From NCBI GenBank assembly GCA_050485645.1, contig JBJHBT010000021.1, positions 1 through 64,000 on the forward strand: a stretch of 64,000 bases of DNA, read 5' to 3'. Numbering within the stretch: position 1 is the stretch's first letter; each line of letters begins with the position of its first letter. Source of the stretch: JBJHBP01 sp050485645. GTDB taxonomy: Bacteria > Pseudomonadota > Gammaproteobacteria > Steroidobacterales > Rariloculaceae. Below the pieces are notes generated by a model. The model did not search any database. It was not told the origin of the DNA and saw only the letters and a program-made list of their open reading frames with translations. This document shows positions 8,223 through 16,447 of the stretch, one piece after another. Made by a program: the position numbers and the translations under genes.

Positions 8223-8437
8223 GGCGTTGGGGTTGAACGTTGACCGACCAGTGCAATCCCGTTTTGCCTCAGACGGTCCTGGTTGTCCCAGATCCACGTC
8301 CGGAGAATCCAGGCCGCCACTTGCGATTTATTCTGCCCGTGGATACCCAAAGCGACCATTTCGGAAACTATCCGTTCCGTTGTCTTATCGACGGTTACCT
8401 GGAGCTTTTCGGACTCCACGCCATTTCGTTTGGCCAT
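8219..8437 (-). CDS. ribbon-helix-helix-like small regulator
   Basis: A 72-residue basic protein. The pattern LQVTVDKTTERIVSEMVALGIHG followed by NKSQVAAWILRTWIW matches a ribbon (strand) and two helices as in CopG/Arc-type DNA-binding proteins, where the strand enters the major groove. It heads the operon and its stop overlaps the TIGR04255 start (ATGA). Short AATCC-containing repeats in the promoter region at 8470-8506 would be natural operator half-sites, so autoregulation is likely. No strong Shine-Dalgarno is visible ahead of the ATG. Confidence 0.7.
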   Translation of the reverse strand: MAKRNGVESEKLQVTVDKTTERIVSEMVALGIHGQNKSQVAAWILRTWIWDNQDRLRQNGIALVGQRSTPTP

Positions 8438-8819
8438 TGGAAATCCATGGGTCTTGGGAGGGTCTTGTATTCTTATAGGATTCTAAATGGATTGCAAATG
8501 GATTCCATCGTGGCGGGGTGCTGATCTACGAGCGCATTCAACACGCTAACGGAAACGCCGAGCGGTCGGGACGAGCCTGCTGTCCTACCGCTCAAGAGTG
8601 AAAGATTCCTATGGCTTCATGTGCTTGAAGCAGGCTTCGTGCACCATGGCCACCGCTGCATCACCATCGAACCTCCGGGCAATACTATGCGGATATCGTC
8701 CGTGCGCAGGTTCAGCCTGCGCGTTCAGCGGCATCGAGCAACGGTGAGGGCCTGGGTGCAGCCAGACACGAGCCTCGATTGATTCGCGCAATGTGTCACT
8801 ATTTGTTGCGTAACGCGAT
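8438..8819. other. intergenic region between mnmE and the TIGR04255 operon
   Basis: A stretch of 382 bp with no gene I can support. The left part holds the putative promoter of the minus-strand operon; the A/T content there is clearly above the surroundings. The rest (about 8520-8819) shows no convincing ORF, RNA or terminator. A minus-strand ORF overlapping the end of mnmE exists but has no protein-like features. Confidence 0.5.
8469..8497 (-). promoter_or_regulatory. putative promoter/operator of the TIGR04255 operon
   Basis: On the minus strand TTGCAA (8492-8497) and AAGAAT (8469-8474) are separated by 17 bp and match -35 and -10 consensus at four of six positions each. The interval contains the repeated words AATCCATTT, AATCCTAT and GAATAC, spaced roughly one helical turn apart, suitable for a ribbon-helix-helix dimer. 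It lies about 32 bp upstream of the first start codon. Confidence 0.45.
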
Positions 8820-10172
8820 TCATTTCCCGATGCAGAACGTCGAAAAAATCTCCCCCAAGAGCTGATCACTGTCCACGTCGCCGGTGAGTTCACTCAATAC
8901 GGTCTGCGCCGCACGCAGTTCCTCCGCAGTCAGTTCCAGGGCACCCTGCTCCAGCTGCACGCGGGCGTCCTCGACACGACGCCGGGCGCGCATCAGCGCA
9001 TCGACGTGGCGGGCGCGGGCGCTGAACGCGCCGGGCACATCGCCTGCCCAGCCGGCCAGCTGCTTCAGATGTTCGCGCAATGTCTGCAGGCCCGTACCGG
9101 TGAGCGCCGAGATCGCCACGATCGGCACGTCGTCGATGGCGGTCCGAGACAGGGGCTCGGTCAGCAGATCGGTCTTGTTTGCCACCAGTGTGAACGCGGT
9201 CTCTTCACTCAGCGTTCGACGCGCAGCGGCGAGCGCGGCAGTCAGCCCGTCGCGAATATCGGCCACCCACAGCACGCGATCGGCGAGGCCGATGGCGCCG
9301 TGTGCTCGACGCACGCCTTCCAGTTCTACCGGATCATCGGTGTCACGCAGCCCGGCGGTATCGATCACCGTCACCGGCAGGCCGTCCACCGACAGATGTT
9401 CACGCAGCGTATCCCGCGTCGTGCCGGGGATCTGCGTGACGATGGCGGCATCATGGCCGGCGAGCTGGTTCAACAGGCTGGACTTGCCGGCGTTGGGTTC
9501 GCCGGCGATCACGATGGTGATGCCATCGCGCAGCACTGCGCCCTGCCTGGCCTGCGTGGCAAGTGCGGTCAGTTGCTGCAGTAGCTCGTCGGCGCGCGCG
9601 CGCAGTGGCGCGAGATCGTCCAGCGCCAGTTCTTCGTCGGGAAAATCCAGCCACGCCTCCACCTGCACGCGCAGCGCCGTCATCGCCTGTTGCAGGTCAT
9701 TTACCAGCGATGAGAACCGACCGCTCAGGGAGCGCAGCGCGGCGCGTGCGGCGGTGCGCGATCCGCTGGCGACCAGGTCCGCAACCGCCTCGGCCTGGGC
9801 CAGGTCGAGCTTGTCATTGAGGAAGGCCCGCAGCGTGAATTCGCCCGGTTCGGCGGCGCGCGCGCCCAGCGCCAGTGCGCTGGTAAAGAGCCAGTCGCTG
9901 ACAACCATGCCACCATGACCGTGCAGCTCAACCACCGGTTCACCGGTGTAAGAGTGCGGCTCCGGGAAGTAGAGCGCGAGTCCCCGATCAATCGGCTGAC
10001 CGTGCTGATCGCGGAAGGCGCACAGTTCGGCGCGGCGCGGCCGCAGTTCGCGGCCACACAGCTGTACCGCAATGGCATGGGCCTGTGGACCGGACAGGCG
10101 CACGATGGCCACGGCGGCGGCGCCGGGTGCGGTGGCGATCGCGGAGATTGTATCGCTACGGTGCGGAGACAC
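8820..10172 (-). CDS. mnmE: tRNA modification GTPase MnmE
   Basis: A 450-residue protein, normal for MnmE (TrmE). With MnmG it installs the carboxymethylaminomethyl group on U34 of tRNAs that read NNA/NNG codons. The N-terminal tetrahydrofolate-binding domain begins DTISAIATAPG; the inserted G domain has GEPNAGKSS near residue 223, PGTTRDTL, DTAGLRDT and NKTDL; the C-terminus ends with the invariant CIGK catalytic cysteine. It is the last gene of the rpmH-rnpA-yidC-mnmE series, the typical order near the origin in this class. Confidence 0.98.
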   Translation of the reverse strand: MSPHRSDTISAIATAPGAAAVAIVRLSGPQAHAIAVQLCGRELRPRRAELCAFRDQHGQPIDRGLALYFPEPHSYTGEPVVELHGHGGMVVSDWLFTSALALGARAAEPGEFTLRAFLNDKLDLAQAEAVADLVASGSRTAARAALRSLSGRFSSLVNDLQQAMTALRVQVEAWLDFPDEELALDDLAPLRARADELLQQLTALATQARQGAVLRDGITIVIAGEPNAGKSSLLNQLAGHDAAIVTQIPGTTRDTLREHLSVDGLPVTVIDTAGLRDTDDPVELEGVRRAHGAIGLADRVLWVADIRDGLTAALAAARRTLSEETAFTLVANKTDLLTEPLSRTAIDDVPIVAISALTGTGLQTLREHLKQLAGWAGDVPGAFSARARHVDALMRARRRVEDARVQLEQGALELTAEELRAAQTVLSELTGDVDSDQLLGEIFSTFCIGK

Positions 10173-10235
10173 GGTTGCAGTCCGACGCCGGGCGGCCGCG
10201 AAGGTGGGCGCCGCGGGAACGCGCCGCGCCTTGCG

Positions 10236-11903
10236 TCAGGTGGACTTCGGCTGCGCCGCGATGGATTTGTTGATCTGCCATTGCTGCGCCATCGACAGCA
10301 CCGTGTTGGTCAGCCAGTACAGCACGAGGCCCGAAGGGAAGAAAGCAAAGAACGCCGTGAATACGATCGGCATGATCTGCATGATGCGCGCCTGCATCGG
10401 ATCGGGCGGCAGCGGGTTGAGGCGCATCTGGAGAAACATCGCCGCACCCATCAGCAGCGGCAGTACGAAGAACGGATCGCGCGAGGAAAGGTCGTTGATC
10501 CACAGCATGAACGGCGCCTGCCGCATTTCCACGCTTTCGATCAGTACCCAGTAGAACGCGAAAAAGAACGGCATCTGCACGAGGATGGGCAGACAGCCGG
10601 CAGCCGGGTTCACTTTCTCTTTCTTGTAAAGGTCCATCATCGCCTGACTGAGCTTCTGGCGATCGTCCTTGTAGCGGTCCTGGAGTGCTTTCAGGCGCGG
10701 CGCGAGCAGACGCATTTTCGCCATCGAACGCCCGCTGGTCTGCGTGAGCTTGTAGAACACCAGTTTGATCAGAAAGGTGACGATGATGATCGACCAGCCC
10801 CAGTTGCCGACGAAGCCGTGCACCCAGGCCAGCACCCAGAACAGCGGCTGCGCGAGGATGGTGAGGAAGCCATAGTCGACGGTAAGTTCGAGCCGGTCCG
10901 CGGTGGCGGCGAGCTGATCCTGCAGTTTCGGGCCAACGAACAGCTGCAGCGGGTACTGGAGCGTGCCGCCGGCAGGCACTTCGCGCACACCGCTCAGTGC
11001 GGTGGCCACATATTCGTCGGCGCCGCGCGCGGCCACGCGATAGCTGATTTCCTCGTCCGGCGGCGGTACGGCCGCGGCGAGGAAGTGATGCTGGATGCTG
11101 GCCAGCCAGCCGCCGGGGAGTGACTGCGTGACCGGGTTGCGTTGCAGATCGCTGAAATTGATCTTGTCGTAGCCGCTGCCGTCGTACAGCACCGGGCCGG
11201 TGAACGAATAGGAATCGACGCGCATCAGCGAACGGGAAGGCGGGCGATGCTGACGCAGCATCTGGATATAGGCCGCGCCACGCCAGGGCTGTTCGGCGCG
11301 ATTCTCAAGCTCCAGTGTCAGACCGACGCGATACTCACCACGGCGAAAGGTGTAGACCTTTCTTGCCGCGATGTCGCCGTCGTTGTCCCAGTACAGCACC
11401 ACCTGCAGCTCGTCCTGGCCGTCGGCAAGCCGGAATTCGGTGCTGTCGGCACGAAACGTGGCGATGTGATTGGGTTCGTCACCACCGGCGGCATCGCGCA
11501 GACCCGACTGGAATACCCAGCGGCTGCCGGGGTTGTAGTCCAGCAGGCGCACGGGTATGTCGGGGCGATCCTTGTCCACCGGATAGCGCGGCAGATCGGC
11601 GCGCACCAGGTCGCCGCCGCGCAGATCGATGACCAGGTCCAGCACGTCGGTGCGCACCGTAACGCTTGCCTGCGGCGCGGCAGGCAAGGTCGGTGCGCCA
11701 GCGGCGGCGGCACCCGGCTGATCGGGGAGTGTGATATCAGGCAGCTCGTCGGTGCCGGGCGGCAGCGGCGGCACGGCCTCGCCGTTGGTTTGCACGGCCT
11801 GCTGCTGCTGCGCGGGTTCGGAGAAATAGCGGTCCCAGGCCAGGTAGTTCAGCCACAGCATTGCCACCAGAGTGAGCCAGAGAAACACACGCAGATTCGG
11901 CAT
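10236..11903 (-). CDS. yidC: membrane protein insertase YidC
   Basis: A 555-residue Oxa1-family insertase of the long Gram-negative form. It has an N-terminal signal-anchor (VFLWLTLVAMLWLNYLAW), a large periplasmic beta domain (about residues 60-340), then the conserved membrane core with GWSIIIVTFLIKLVFY, the cytoplasmic hairpin with LKALQDRYKDDRQKLSQ, and PAAGCLPILVQMPFFFAFY, ending in a basic tail. It inserts membrane proteins with or without SecYEG. It starts 5 bp after the rnpA stop; yidD, which normally separates them, is absent. Confidence 0.98.
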   Translation of the reverse strand: MPNLRVFLWLTLVAMLWLNYLAWDRYFSEPAQQQQAVQTNGEAVPPLPPGTDELPDITLPDQPGAAAAGAPTLPAAPQASVTVRTDVLDLVIDLRGGDLVRADLPRYPVDKDRPDIPVRLLDYNPGSRWVFQSGLRDAAGGDEPNHIATFRADSTEFRLADGQDELQVVLYWDNDGDIAARKVYTFRRGEYRVGLTLELENRAEQPWRGAAYIQMLRQHRPPSRSLMRVDSYSFTGPVLYDGSGYDKINFSDLQRNPVTQSLPGGWLASIQHHFLAAAVPPPDEEISYRVAARGADEYVATALSGVREVPAGGTLQYPLQLFVGPKLQDQLAATADRLELTVDYGFLTILAQPLFWVLAWVHGFVGNWGWSIIIVTFLIKLVFYKLTQTSGRSMAKMRLLAPRLKALQDRYKDDRQKLSQAMMDLYKKEKVNPAAGCLPILVQMPFFFAFYWVLIESVEMRQAPFMLWINDLSSRDPFFVLPLLMGAAMFLQMRLNPLPPDPMQARIMQIMPIVFTAFFAFFPSGLVLYWLTNTVLSMAQQWQINKSIAAQPKST

Positions 11904-11908
11904 CGACG

Positions 11909-12268
11909 TCAGGCTCCGTGGCGGCGTGTCAGGCGCAGAAAATGTCGATCCAGACTCGCGCGCAATTCGACTGCGTCGTTCGCGGCCGCACCAGGGCGTG
12001 CAAGGACCACGAAGTCACAGGCAGGCAGTTCGGCCTGGTGGCGGAAGGATTCGCGGGCAAGGCGTTTGAGCTTGTTTCGATCCACTGCTCTTCGTGCGGC
12101 ACGTTTTGAGATCGCAAGCCCGAGGCGGGCGGTTTCAAGACCGTTCGAGCGGGCCAGCACCGTAAAAAACCGGTCGGATGATCGTAGCGGATCAGCGAAT
12201 ACACGACCAAATTGCGACGATCGAAGCAGCCGGCTGGTGGCCGAAAACGCTGCGGGGCGAGTCGACAA
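11909..12268 (-). CDS. rnpA: ribonuclease P protein component
   Basis: A 119-residue basic protein that binds the RNase P RNA and helps mature the 5' ends of tRNAs. The RNR motif appears as AARRAVDRNKLKRLARESFR, the hallmark of the family, and RLGLAISKRAARRA precedes it. It lies 25 bp after rpmH, as in nearly all bacteria, and is followed directly by yidC. Confidence 0.96.
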   Translation of the reverse strand: MSTRPAAFSATSRLLRSSQFGRVFADPLRSSDRFFTVLARSNGLETARLGLAISKRAARRAVDRNKLKRLARESFRHQAELPACDFVVLARPGAAANDAVELRASLDRHFLRLTRRHGA

Positions 12269-12293
12269 AGCTCCGCTGCTGGCGCTGCATCGT

Positions 12294-12428
12294 TTACGGG
12301 CAGAGGCGGGCGCGACCCTTGGCGCGGCGCTGATTCAGCACCTTGCGGCCACCTCGGGTTGCCATGCGGGCGCGAAAACCATGCGTGCGCTTGCGTCGTA
12401 GTTTGCTGGGCTGGTATGTACGTTTCAT
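12294..12428 (-). CDS. rpmH: 50S ribosomal protein L34
   Basis: A 44-residue, very basic protein: MKRTYQPSKLRRKRTHGFRA is diagnostic, followed by RMATRGGRKVLNQRR and AKGRARLCP. The end (CP) differs from the common TV/SK tail but the length is normal. The gene opens the rpmH-rnpA-yidC-mnmE series and is divergent from dnaA. Confidence 0.97.
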   Translation of the reverse strand: MKRTYQPSKLRRKRTHGFRARMATRGGRKVLNQRRAKGRARLCP

Positions 12429-12581
12429 TATGGACTCAACCATCAGACAGCACGCAAAGCCGGTGGCTCTGTGAACTGAGTGAAACTGCGTGAAAAAACA
12501 AGAACATGAGGCCGTATCGGGGAACGCGGCACTCTACTCGCGCGGGGCTTCGGTGTCAATAGCCGACGGGTCGGGGCTGCC

Positions 12582-12590
12582 TGTGGATAA
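12582..12590 (-). promoter_or_regulatory. DnaA box upstream of dnaA
   Basis: TGTGGATAA on the plus strand is the exact complement of the consensus TTATCCACA. It lies 74 bp before the dnaA start, suited to dnaA autoregulation or to origin function in the rpmH-dnaA gap. Confidence 0.7.
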
Positions 12591-12663
12591 GTGCCCGGCC
12601 TCGTATTAGACTGCCCGTTCTTCCGGGCTCGCCCCAGGCAATTACTTACGGTTCCGTATTACC

Positions 12664-14010
12664 GTGTCAGAAAATCCGGCGGTCTATCCGTCACTGTGGA
12701 ATCAATGTCTGTCGACTCTGGCTGCTGAGCTGTCGGAGCAGCAGTTCAATACCTGGATCAGGCCCTTGCAGCCGGTAGAGGACGGGCCGGTATTGCGACT
12801 GCTGGCGCCCAACCGGTTCGTGGTGGACTGGGTGCGGAGCAACTGCCTGGAGAAAATTCGCCTCTGGTGGACCGCCCAGCAGGGCACGGAAGTGCTGCTG
12901 GAAGTCGGCAGCCGGCGTACGGCCGCGGTGGCCCGGCCCGTGGCCGCGCCGCCACCGCCCGAGAAGCCCGCGGTGCCCGATGCGGTGCTGGGCAATCGAC
13001 TCAACCCGGCCTTCACGTTCGACAGCTTCGTCGAAGGCAAGAGCAATCAGCTGGCGAGGGCGGCCGCGGTGCAGGTTGGCAGCAACCCCGGGCACGCCTA
13101 CAACCCGCTATTCATCTATGGCGGTGTGGGTCTTGGCAAGACCCACCTGATGCATGCCGTCGGCAACGCCATCCTGCAGCGCGAAGGCCATGCGCGCGTG
13201 GCCTACATTCACTCGGAGCGTTTCGTCGGCGACATGGTGCGCGGGCTGCAGCACAACACCATCGCGGATTTCAAACGCTCCTATCGCAGCCTCGACGCGC
13301 TGCTCATCGACGACATTCAGTTTTTTGCCGGCAAGGAGCGTTCCCAGGAGGAATTCTTTCATACTTTCAATGCGTTGCTGGAAGGTCAGCGGCAGATCGT
13401 GCTGACCTGCGACCGTTATCCGAAGGAAGTGTCGGGCCTCGAGGAACGTCTCAAGTCGCGGTTCGGCTGGGGTCTCACCGTGGCCATCGAGCCACCGGAG
13501 CTGGAAACCAGCGTCGCCATTCTGATGAGCAAGTCGCTGAATGAGGGTGAGGTGCTGCCCGAAGAGGTGGCGTTCTTCATTGCGCAGCGGATCCGCTCCA
13601 ATGTGCGGGAGCTGGAAGGTGCGCTGCGGCGGGTGATTGCCAATTCGCGATTCACCGGTCAGCCGATCACGCTGGAGCTGACCAAGGATGCGCTGCGTGA
13701 TCTGCTGGCACTGCAGGAAAAGCTGGTCACGATCGACAACATTCAGAAGACGGTGGCGGCCTACTTCAAGATCCGCGTCGCCGATCTGCTGTCGAAGCGC
13801 CGCAACCGCTCGGTGGCCCGTCCCAGGCAGATTGCAATGGGGCTGGCGAAGGAGCTGACGACGCACAGTCTGCCGGAGATCGGCGATGCGTTCGGCGGCC
13901 GGGATCACACCACGGTGCTGCACGCATGCCGGCGGGTCAAGGCGCTGCGCGAAACCGAGACGCGGGTGTCCGAGGACTACAACAACCTGATGAGAACCCT
14001 GACAACTTAG
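12664..14010 (+). CDS. dnaA: chromosomal replication initiator DnaA
   Basis: A 448-residue initiator that binds DnaA boxes and opens the origin. It has the N-terminal domain (SLWNQCLSTLAAELSEQQFNTW), a short proline-rich linker, the AAA+ domain with Walker A GGVGLGKTH near residue 155 and Walker B LLIDDIQFF near 215, and the C-terminal helix-turn-helix with GLAKELTTHSLPEIGDAFG-GRDHTTVLHA. Translation starts at GTG 12664; no ATG fits. It heads the dnaA-dnaN-recF-gyrB cluster. Confidence 0.98.
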   Translation: MSENPAVYPSLWNQCLSTLAAELSEQQFNTWIRPLQPVEDGPVLRLLAPNRFVVDWVRSNCLEKIRLWWTAQQGTEVLLEVGSRRTAAVARPVAAPPPPEKPAVPDAVLGNRLNPAFTFDSFVEGKSNQLARAAAVQVGSNPGHAYNPLFIYGGVGLGKTHLMHAVGNAILQREGHARVAYIHSERFVGDMVRGLQHNTIADFKRSYRSLDALLIDDIQFFAGKERSQEEFFHTFNALLEGQRQIVLTCDRYPKEVSGLEERLKSRFGWGLTVAIEPPELETSVAILMSKSLNEGEVLPEEVAFFIAQRIRSNVRELEGALRRVIANSRFTGQPITLELTKDALRDLLALQEKLVTIDNIQKTVAAYFKIRVADLLSKRRNRSVARPRQIAMGLAKELTTHSLPEIGDAFGGRDHTTVLHACRRVKALRETETRVSEDYNNLMRTLTT

Positions 14011-14198
14011 GCAGGGAGAAGGTGTGGATAACTTCAGGGCAGGATTCGGCGTACAGGTTGTCAACAGGAACGACAGTGCTTGCGGCGGTGTTGGGTGTTT
14101 ATTTAAGTAATTGATTTAAATATAAAATTATCGATTATCCAGCGTTTCCGGCCTCTCTAATAGCAACAATTGTTCAGATATATATAAGGTAAATACTA
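14011..14198. other. putative origin-like dnaA-dnaN spacer
   Basis: This 188-bp spacer contains a perfect DnaA box TGTGGATAA (14023-14031), a weaker one TTATCCAGC (14135-14143), and an unusually AT-rich block (about 14097-14185) rich in ATTTAAAT and ATATATAA that could act as an unwinding element. It also has to contain the dnaN promoter. Whether replication starts here or in the rpmH-dnaA gap cannot be decided from sequence alone. Confidence 0.45.
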
Positions 14199-15296
14199 AT
14201 GAAGTTCAGCGCAGCTCGAGAAACTGTTCTGGGACCCTTGCAGGCTGTGATCGGTGTGGTCGAACGTCGCCAGACAATGCCGATATTGAGCAATGTGTTG
14301 CTGGCGCTGAAGGGGGATCGGTTGAGTGTGACGGCCACTGACCTGGAAGTGGAGCTGATCGCCGGGGCCGACGTGGAAGGCCAGGGCGACGGGGAAATCA
14401 CCGTGCCCGGACGCAAACTGCACGACATCGTCCGGGCGCTGGGCGATAGCGCGAAGGTGGAGGTGGCGCTGAGCGGCGAGCGCGTCACGGTGAAGGCGGG
14501 CAGGAGCCGGTTCATGCTGTCGAGTCTGGGCGCCGGCGATTTTCCGGTCGTCGAGGACATCAACGCCCGACAGGTACTGTCGGTGCCGCAGGAGGGGCTG
14601 TCGCGCCTGATCGGCAAGACGCATTTCTCGATGGCGCAGCAGGATGTGCGCTACTACCTGAATGGTCTGCTGTTCGAAACCGGTGATACGAAACTGCGCG
14701 CCGTCGCCACGGACGGGCATCGTCTGGCGCTGGCGGAGCTGGATCTCGCGAAGAAGGCGGAGAAAGCCGAACAGCTGATCATCCCGCGCAAGGGCGTGCT
14801 CGAACTCAATCGGCTGCTCGGCGACAAGGGTGATGTGGAAGTCACGCTGGGGGCCAACCATGTGCGTTTCGGACTGGGTGACATCCAAATGACGTCGAAA
14901 CTGATCGACGGTCGGTTCCCGGACTATACGCGGGTGATTCCCGTGGATCCGGGTAATGTGCTGGTGGCGGACAGGGGGCTGCTGCGACAGTCGCTGCAGC
15001 GCGCGGCGATTCTCTCCAATGAGAAGTACCGCGGTGTGCGTCTGACACTGGAGCCGAACAGCGTACTGATTCAGGCTAATAACCCCGAACAGGAAGAAGC
15101 CGAGGAGGCGCTGGAGGTGGAGTATCGGGGCGAGCCGATGGAGATCGGGTTCAATGTCACGTACCTGCTGGACGCCCTGGCGGCGGTGGAAGGTGAACAG
15201 GTGAGCCTGGGCGTAACGGACTCCAACTCGAGCTGCCTGATTACCGAGATCGGCAAGGACGACGGCAAGTTCGTTGTGATGCCGATGCGGCTTTGA
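14199..15296 (+). CDS. dnaN: DNA polymerase III beta subunit (sliding clamp)
   Basis: A 365-residue clamp of the normal three-domain length that tethers DNA polymerase III to DNA. The start KFSAARETVLGPLQAVIGVVERR and MPILSNVLLAL, the middle FSMAQQDVRYYLNGLLFE, and the C-terminal VMPMRL, which closes the protein-binding pocket, are all typical. ATG at 14199 follows an AAGGT ribosome site. Confidence 0.98.
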   Translation: MKFSAARETVLGPLQAVIGVVERRQTMPILSNVLLALKGDRLSVTATDLEVELIAGADVEGQGDGEITVPGRKLHDIVRALGDSAKVEVALSGERVTVKAGRSRFMLSSLGAGDFPVVEDINARQVLSVPQEGLSRLIGKTHFSMAQQDVRYYLNGLLFETGDTKLRAVATDGHRLALAELDLAKKAEKAEQLIIPRKGVLELNRLLGDKGDVEVTLGANHVRFGLGDIQMTSKLIDGRFPDYTRVIPVDPGNVLVADRGLLRQSLQRAAILSNEKYRGVRLTLEPNSVLIQANNPEQEEAEEALEVEYRGEPMEIGFNVTYLLDALAAVEGEQVSLGVTDSNSSCLITEIGKDDGKFVVMPMRL

Positions 15297-15331
15297 TCGC
15301 CGCGTCATGTGAGTCGGGCTGACGAGTTCAC

Positions 15332-16417
15332 GTGGCCCTCACAAGGATCCGCATCGAAGGCGTGCGCTGCATAGCGCAGGCCGAACTGGCACTGCATCCG
15401 CAGCGCAATTATTTCTTTGGTCCGAACGGCGCGGGGAAGACGAGCCTGCTGGAAGCCGTCTTTCTGCTGGGCCGTGGGCGATCCTTTCGCACCCGACAGC
15501 TTCGCCAGCTGGTGAAGCGTGGCCAGTCGGGGCTGGCGGTATTCGGAGAGTGTTCGCAGGGTGCGGACGGTGTTACCCAGGCGGTGTCTCATCGCCTGGG
15601 CGTTGGATACGACGGCAATGGTTTGGACATCCGTGTCGATGGCGCGGGCGGCAGAGGGCTGCTGGATCTGTCGGCCACCCTGGGCGTCCAGGCGATCGGG
15701 CCGGGTCTGCACCAGTTGGTGGAGGGCGGTCCCGGAGAAAGGCGGCGGTTTCTCGATTGGGGCGTGTTCCACGTGGAACATGGTTACCTGTCGGCCTGGC
15801 GGAACTACAGGCGGGTGCTCAGTCAGCGTAATGCGGTACTGAAACGATCGGGTGGCGCGTCGGGGGCATTGGATCCGTGGTCGGTGGCGCTGGTAGAAGC
15901 CGGGGAAGCGGTTGACCGGGCTCGGGCTGCGTACGTGGCGCAGCTGTCGGAACAGGTGTCGCGGATCGGGACAGCGTTGCTGGGGGAACCGGTCGCGGTT
16001 AAGTATCGCTCCGGGTGGAGGGAAGGGCTGGATCTGGGCGGCGCGCTGCGGGAATCTGCCGAGACTGAGGTCCGCATGGGCGTAACGCAGGTTGGGCCTC
16101 ATCGGGCGGATCTTGCCATCGGCACGGCTGCCGGGTCGGTTCGGGACAGCGCATCGCGTGGACAACAAAAACTGGTGGCCGCGACATTGCTGCTGGCCCA
16201 GGCGAGGGTTGGTGCCGCATCCGGGGCCGGCGAGGTGTTGTTGGTGGATGATCCGGCCGCGGAGCTGGATGCGGGTGCGCGAGCGCGGCTGAACGAAGAG
16301 CTGGTCGGCACCGGCGCGCAGCTTCTGATTACCGGGCTGTCGCGCGAACAGCTGGATCCTGCGCCGGGATTCCCGGTGTTCCACGTGGAACAGGGTCGGA
16401 TCACACAAGTGGTATAA
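15332..16417 (+). CDS. recF: DNA replication/repair protein RecF
   Basis: A 361-residue SMC-like ATPase that loads RecA at gaps with RecOR. Walker A is FGPNGAGKTSLLEAVFLLGRG near residue 30; the signature SRGQQKLVAATLLLAQ and the Walker B LLVDDPAAELD lie near 270-310. The start is GTG at 15332. Two conserved HVE-containing stretches (VFHVEH near residue 147 and VFHVEQ near 351) are encoded by perfect parS palindromes, so the gene carries both protein and segregation information. Confidence 0.96.
   Translation: MALTRIRIEGVRCIAQAELALHPQRNYFFGPNGAGKTSLLEAVFLLGRGRSFRTRQLRQLVKRGQSGLAVFGECSQGADGVTQAVSHRLGVGYDGNGLDIRVDGAGGRGLLDLSATLGVQAIGPGLHQLVEGGPGERRRFLDWGVFHVEHGYLSAWRNYRRVLSQRNAVLKRSGGASGALDPWSVALVEAGEAVDRARAAYVAQLSEQVSRIGTALLGEPVAVKYRSGWREGLDLGGALRESAETEVRMGVTQVGPHRADLAIGTAAGSVRDSASRGQQKLVAATLLLAQARVGAASGAGEVLLVDDPAAELDAGARARLNEELVGTGAQLLITGLSREQLDPAPGFPVFHVEQGRITQVV
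15765..15780. other. parS centromere site 1 (ParB box)
   Basis: TGTTCCACGTGGAACA is a perfect 16-bp palindrome and belongs to the ParB-box family with the universal CACGTG core. It lies inside recF where it encodes VFHVEH. Such sites cluster near the origin and nucleate ParB spreading for chromosome segregation. Confidence 0.85.
16377..16392. other. parS centromere site 2 (ParB box)
   Basis: A second, identical TGTTCCACGTGGAACA lies 612 bp after the first, near the 3' end of recF, encoding VFHVEQ. Two exact copies of a 16-bp palindrome in one gene are not expected by chance. Confidence 0.85.
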
Positions 16418-16447
16418 TGCGCCGGTTTACCTGACGGCCGGTGTCGA

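Noticed and set aside
8609..8893. Minus-strand ORF overlapping the end of mnmE
   Set aside because: Composition is arginine/proline-biased as in shadow frames, no ribosome site, no recognisable motif; it overlaps the conserved CIGK end of mnmE.
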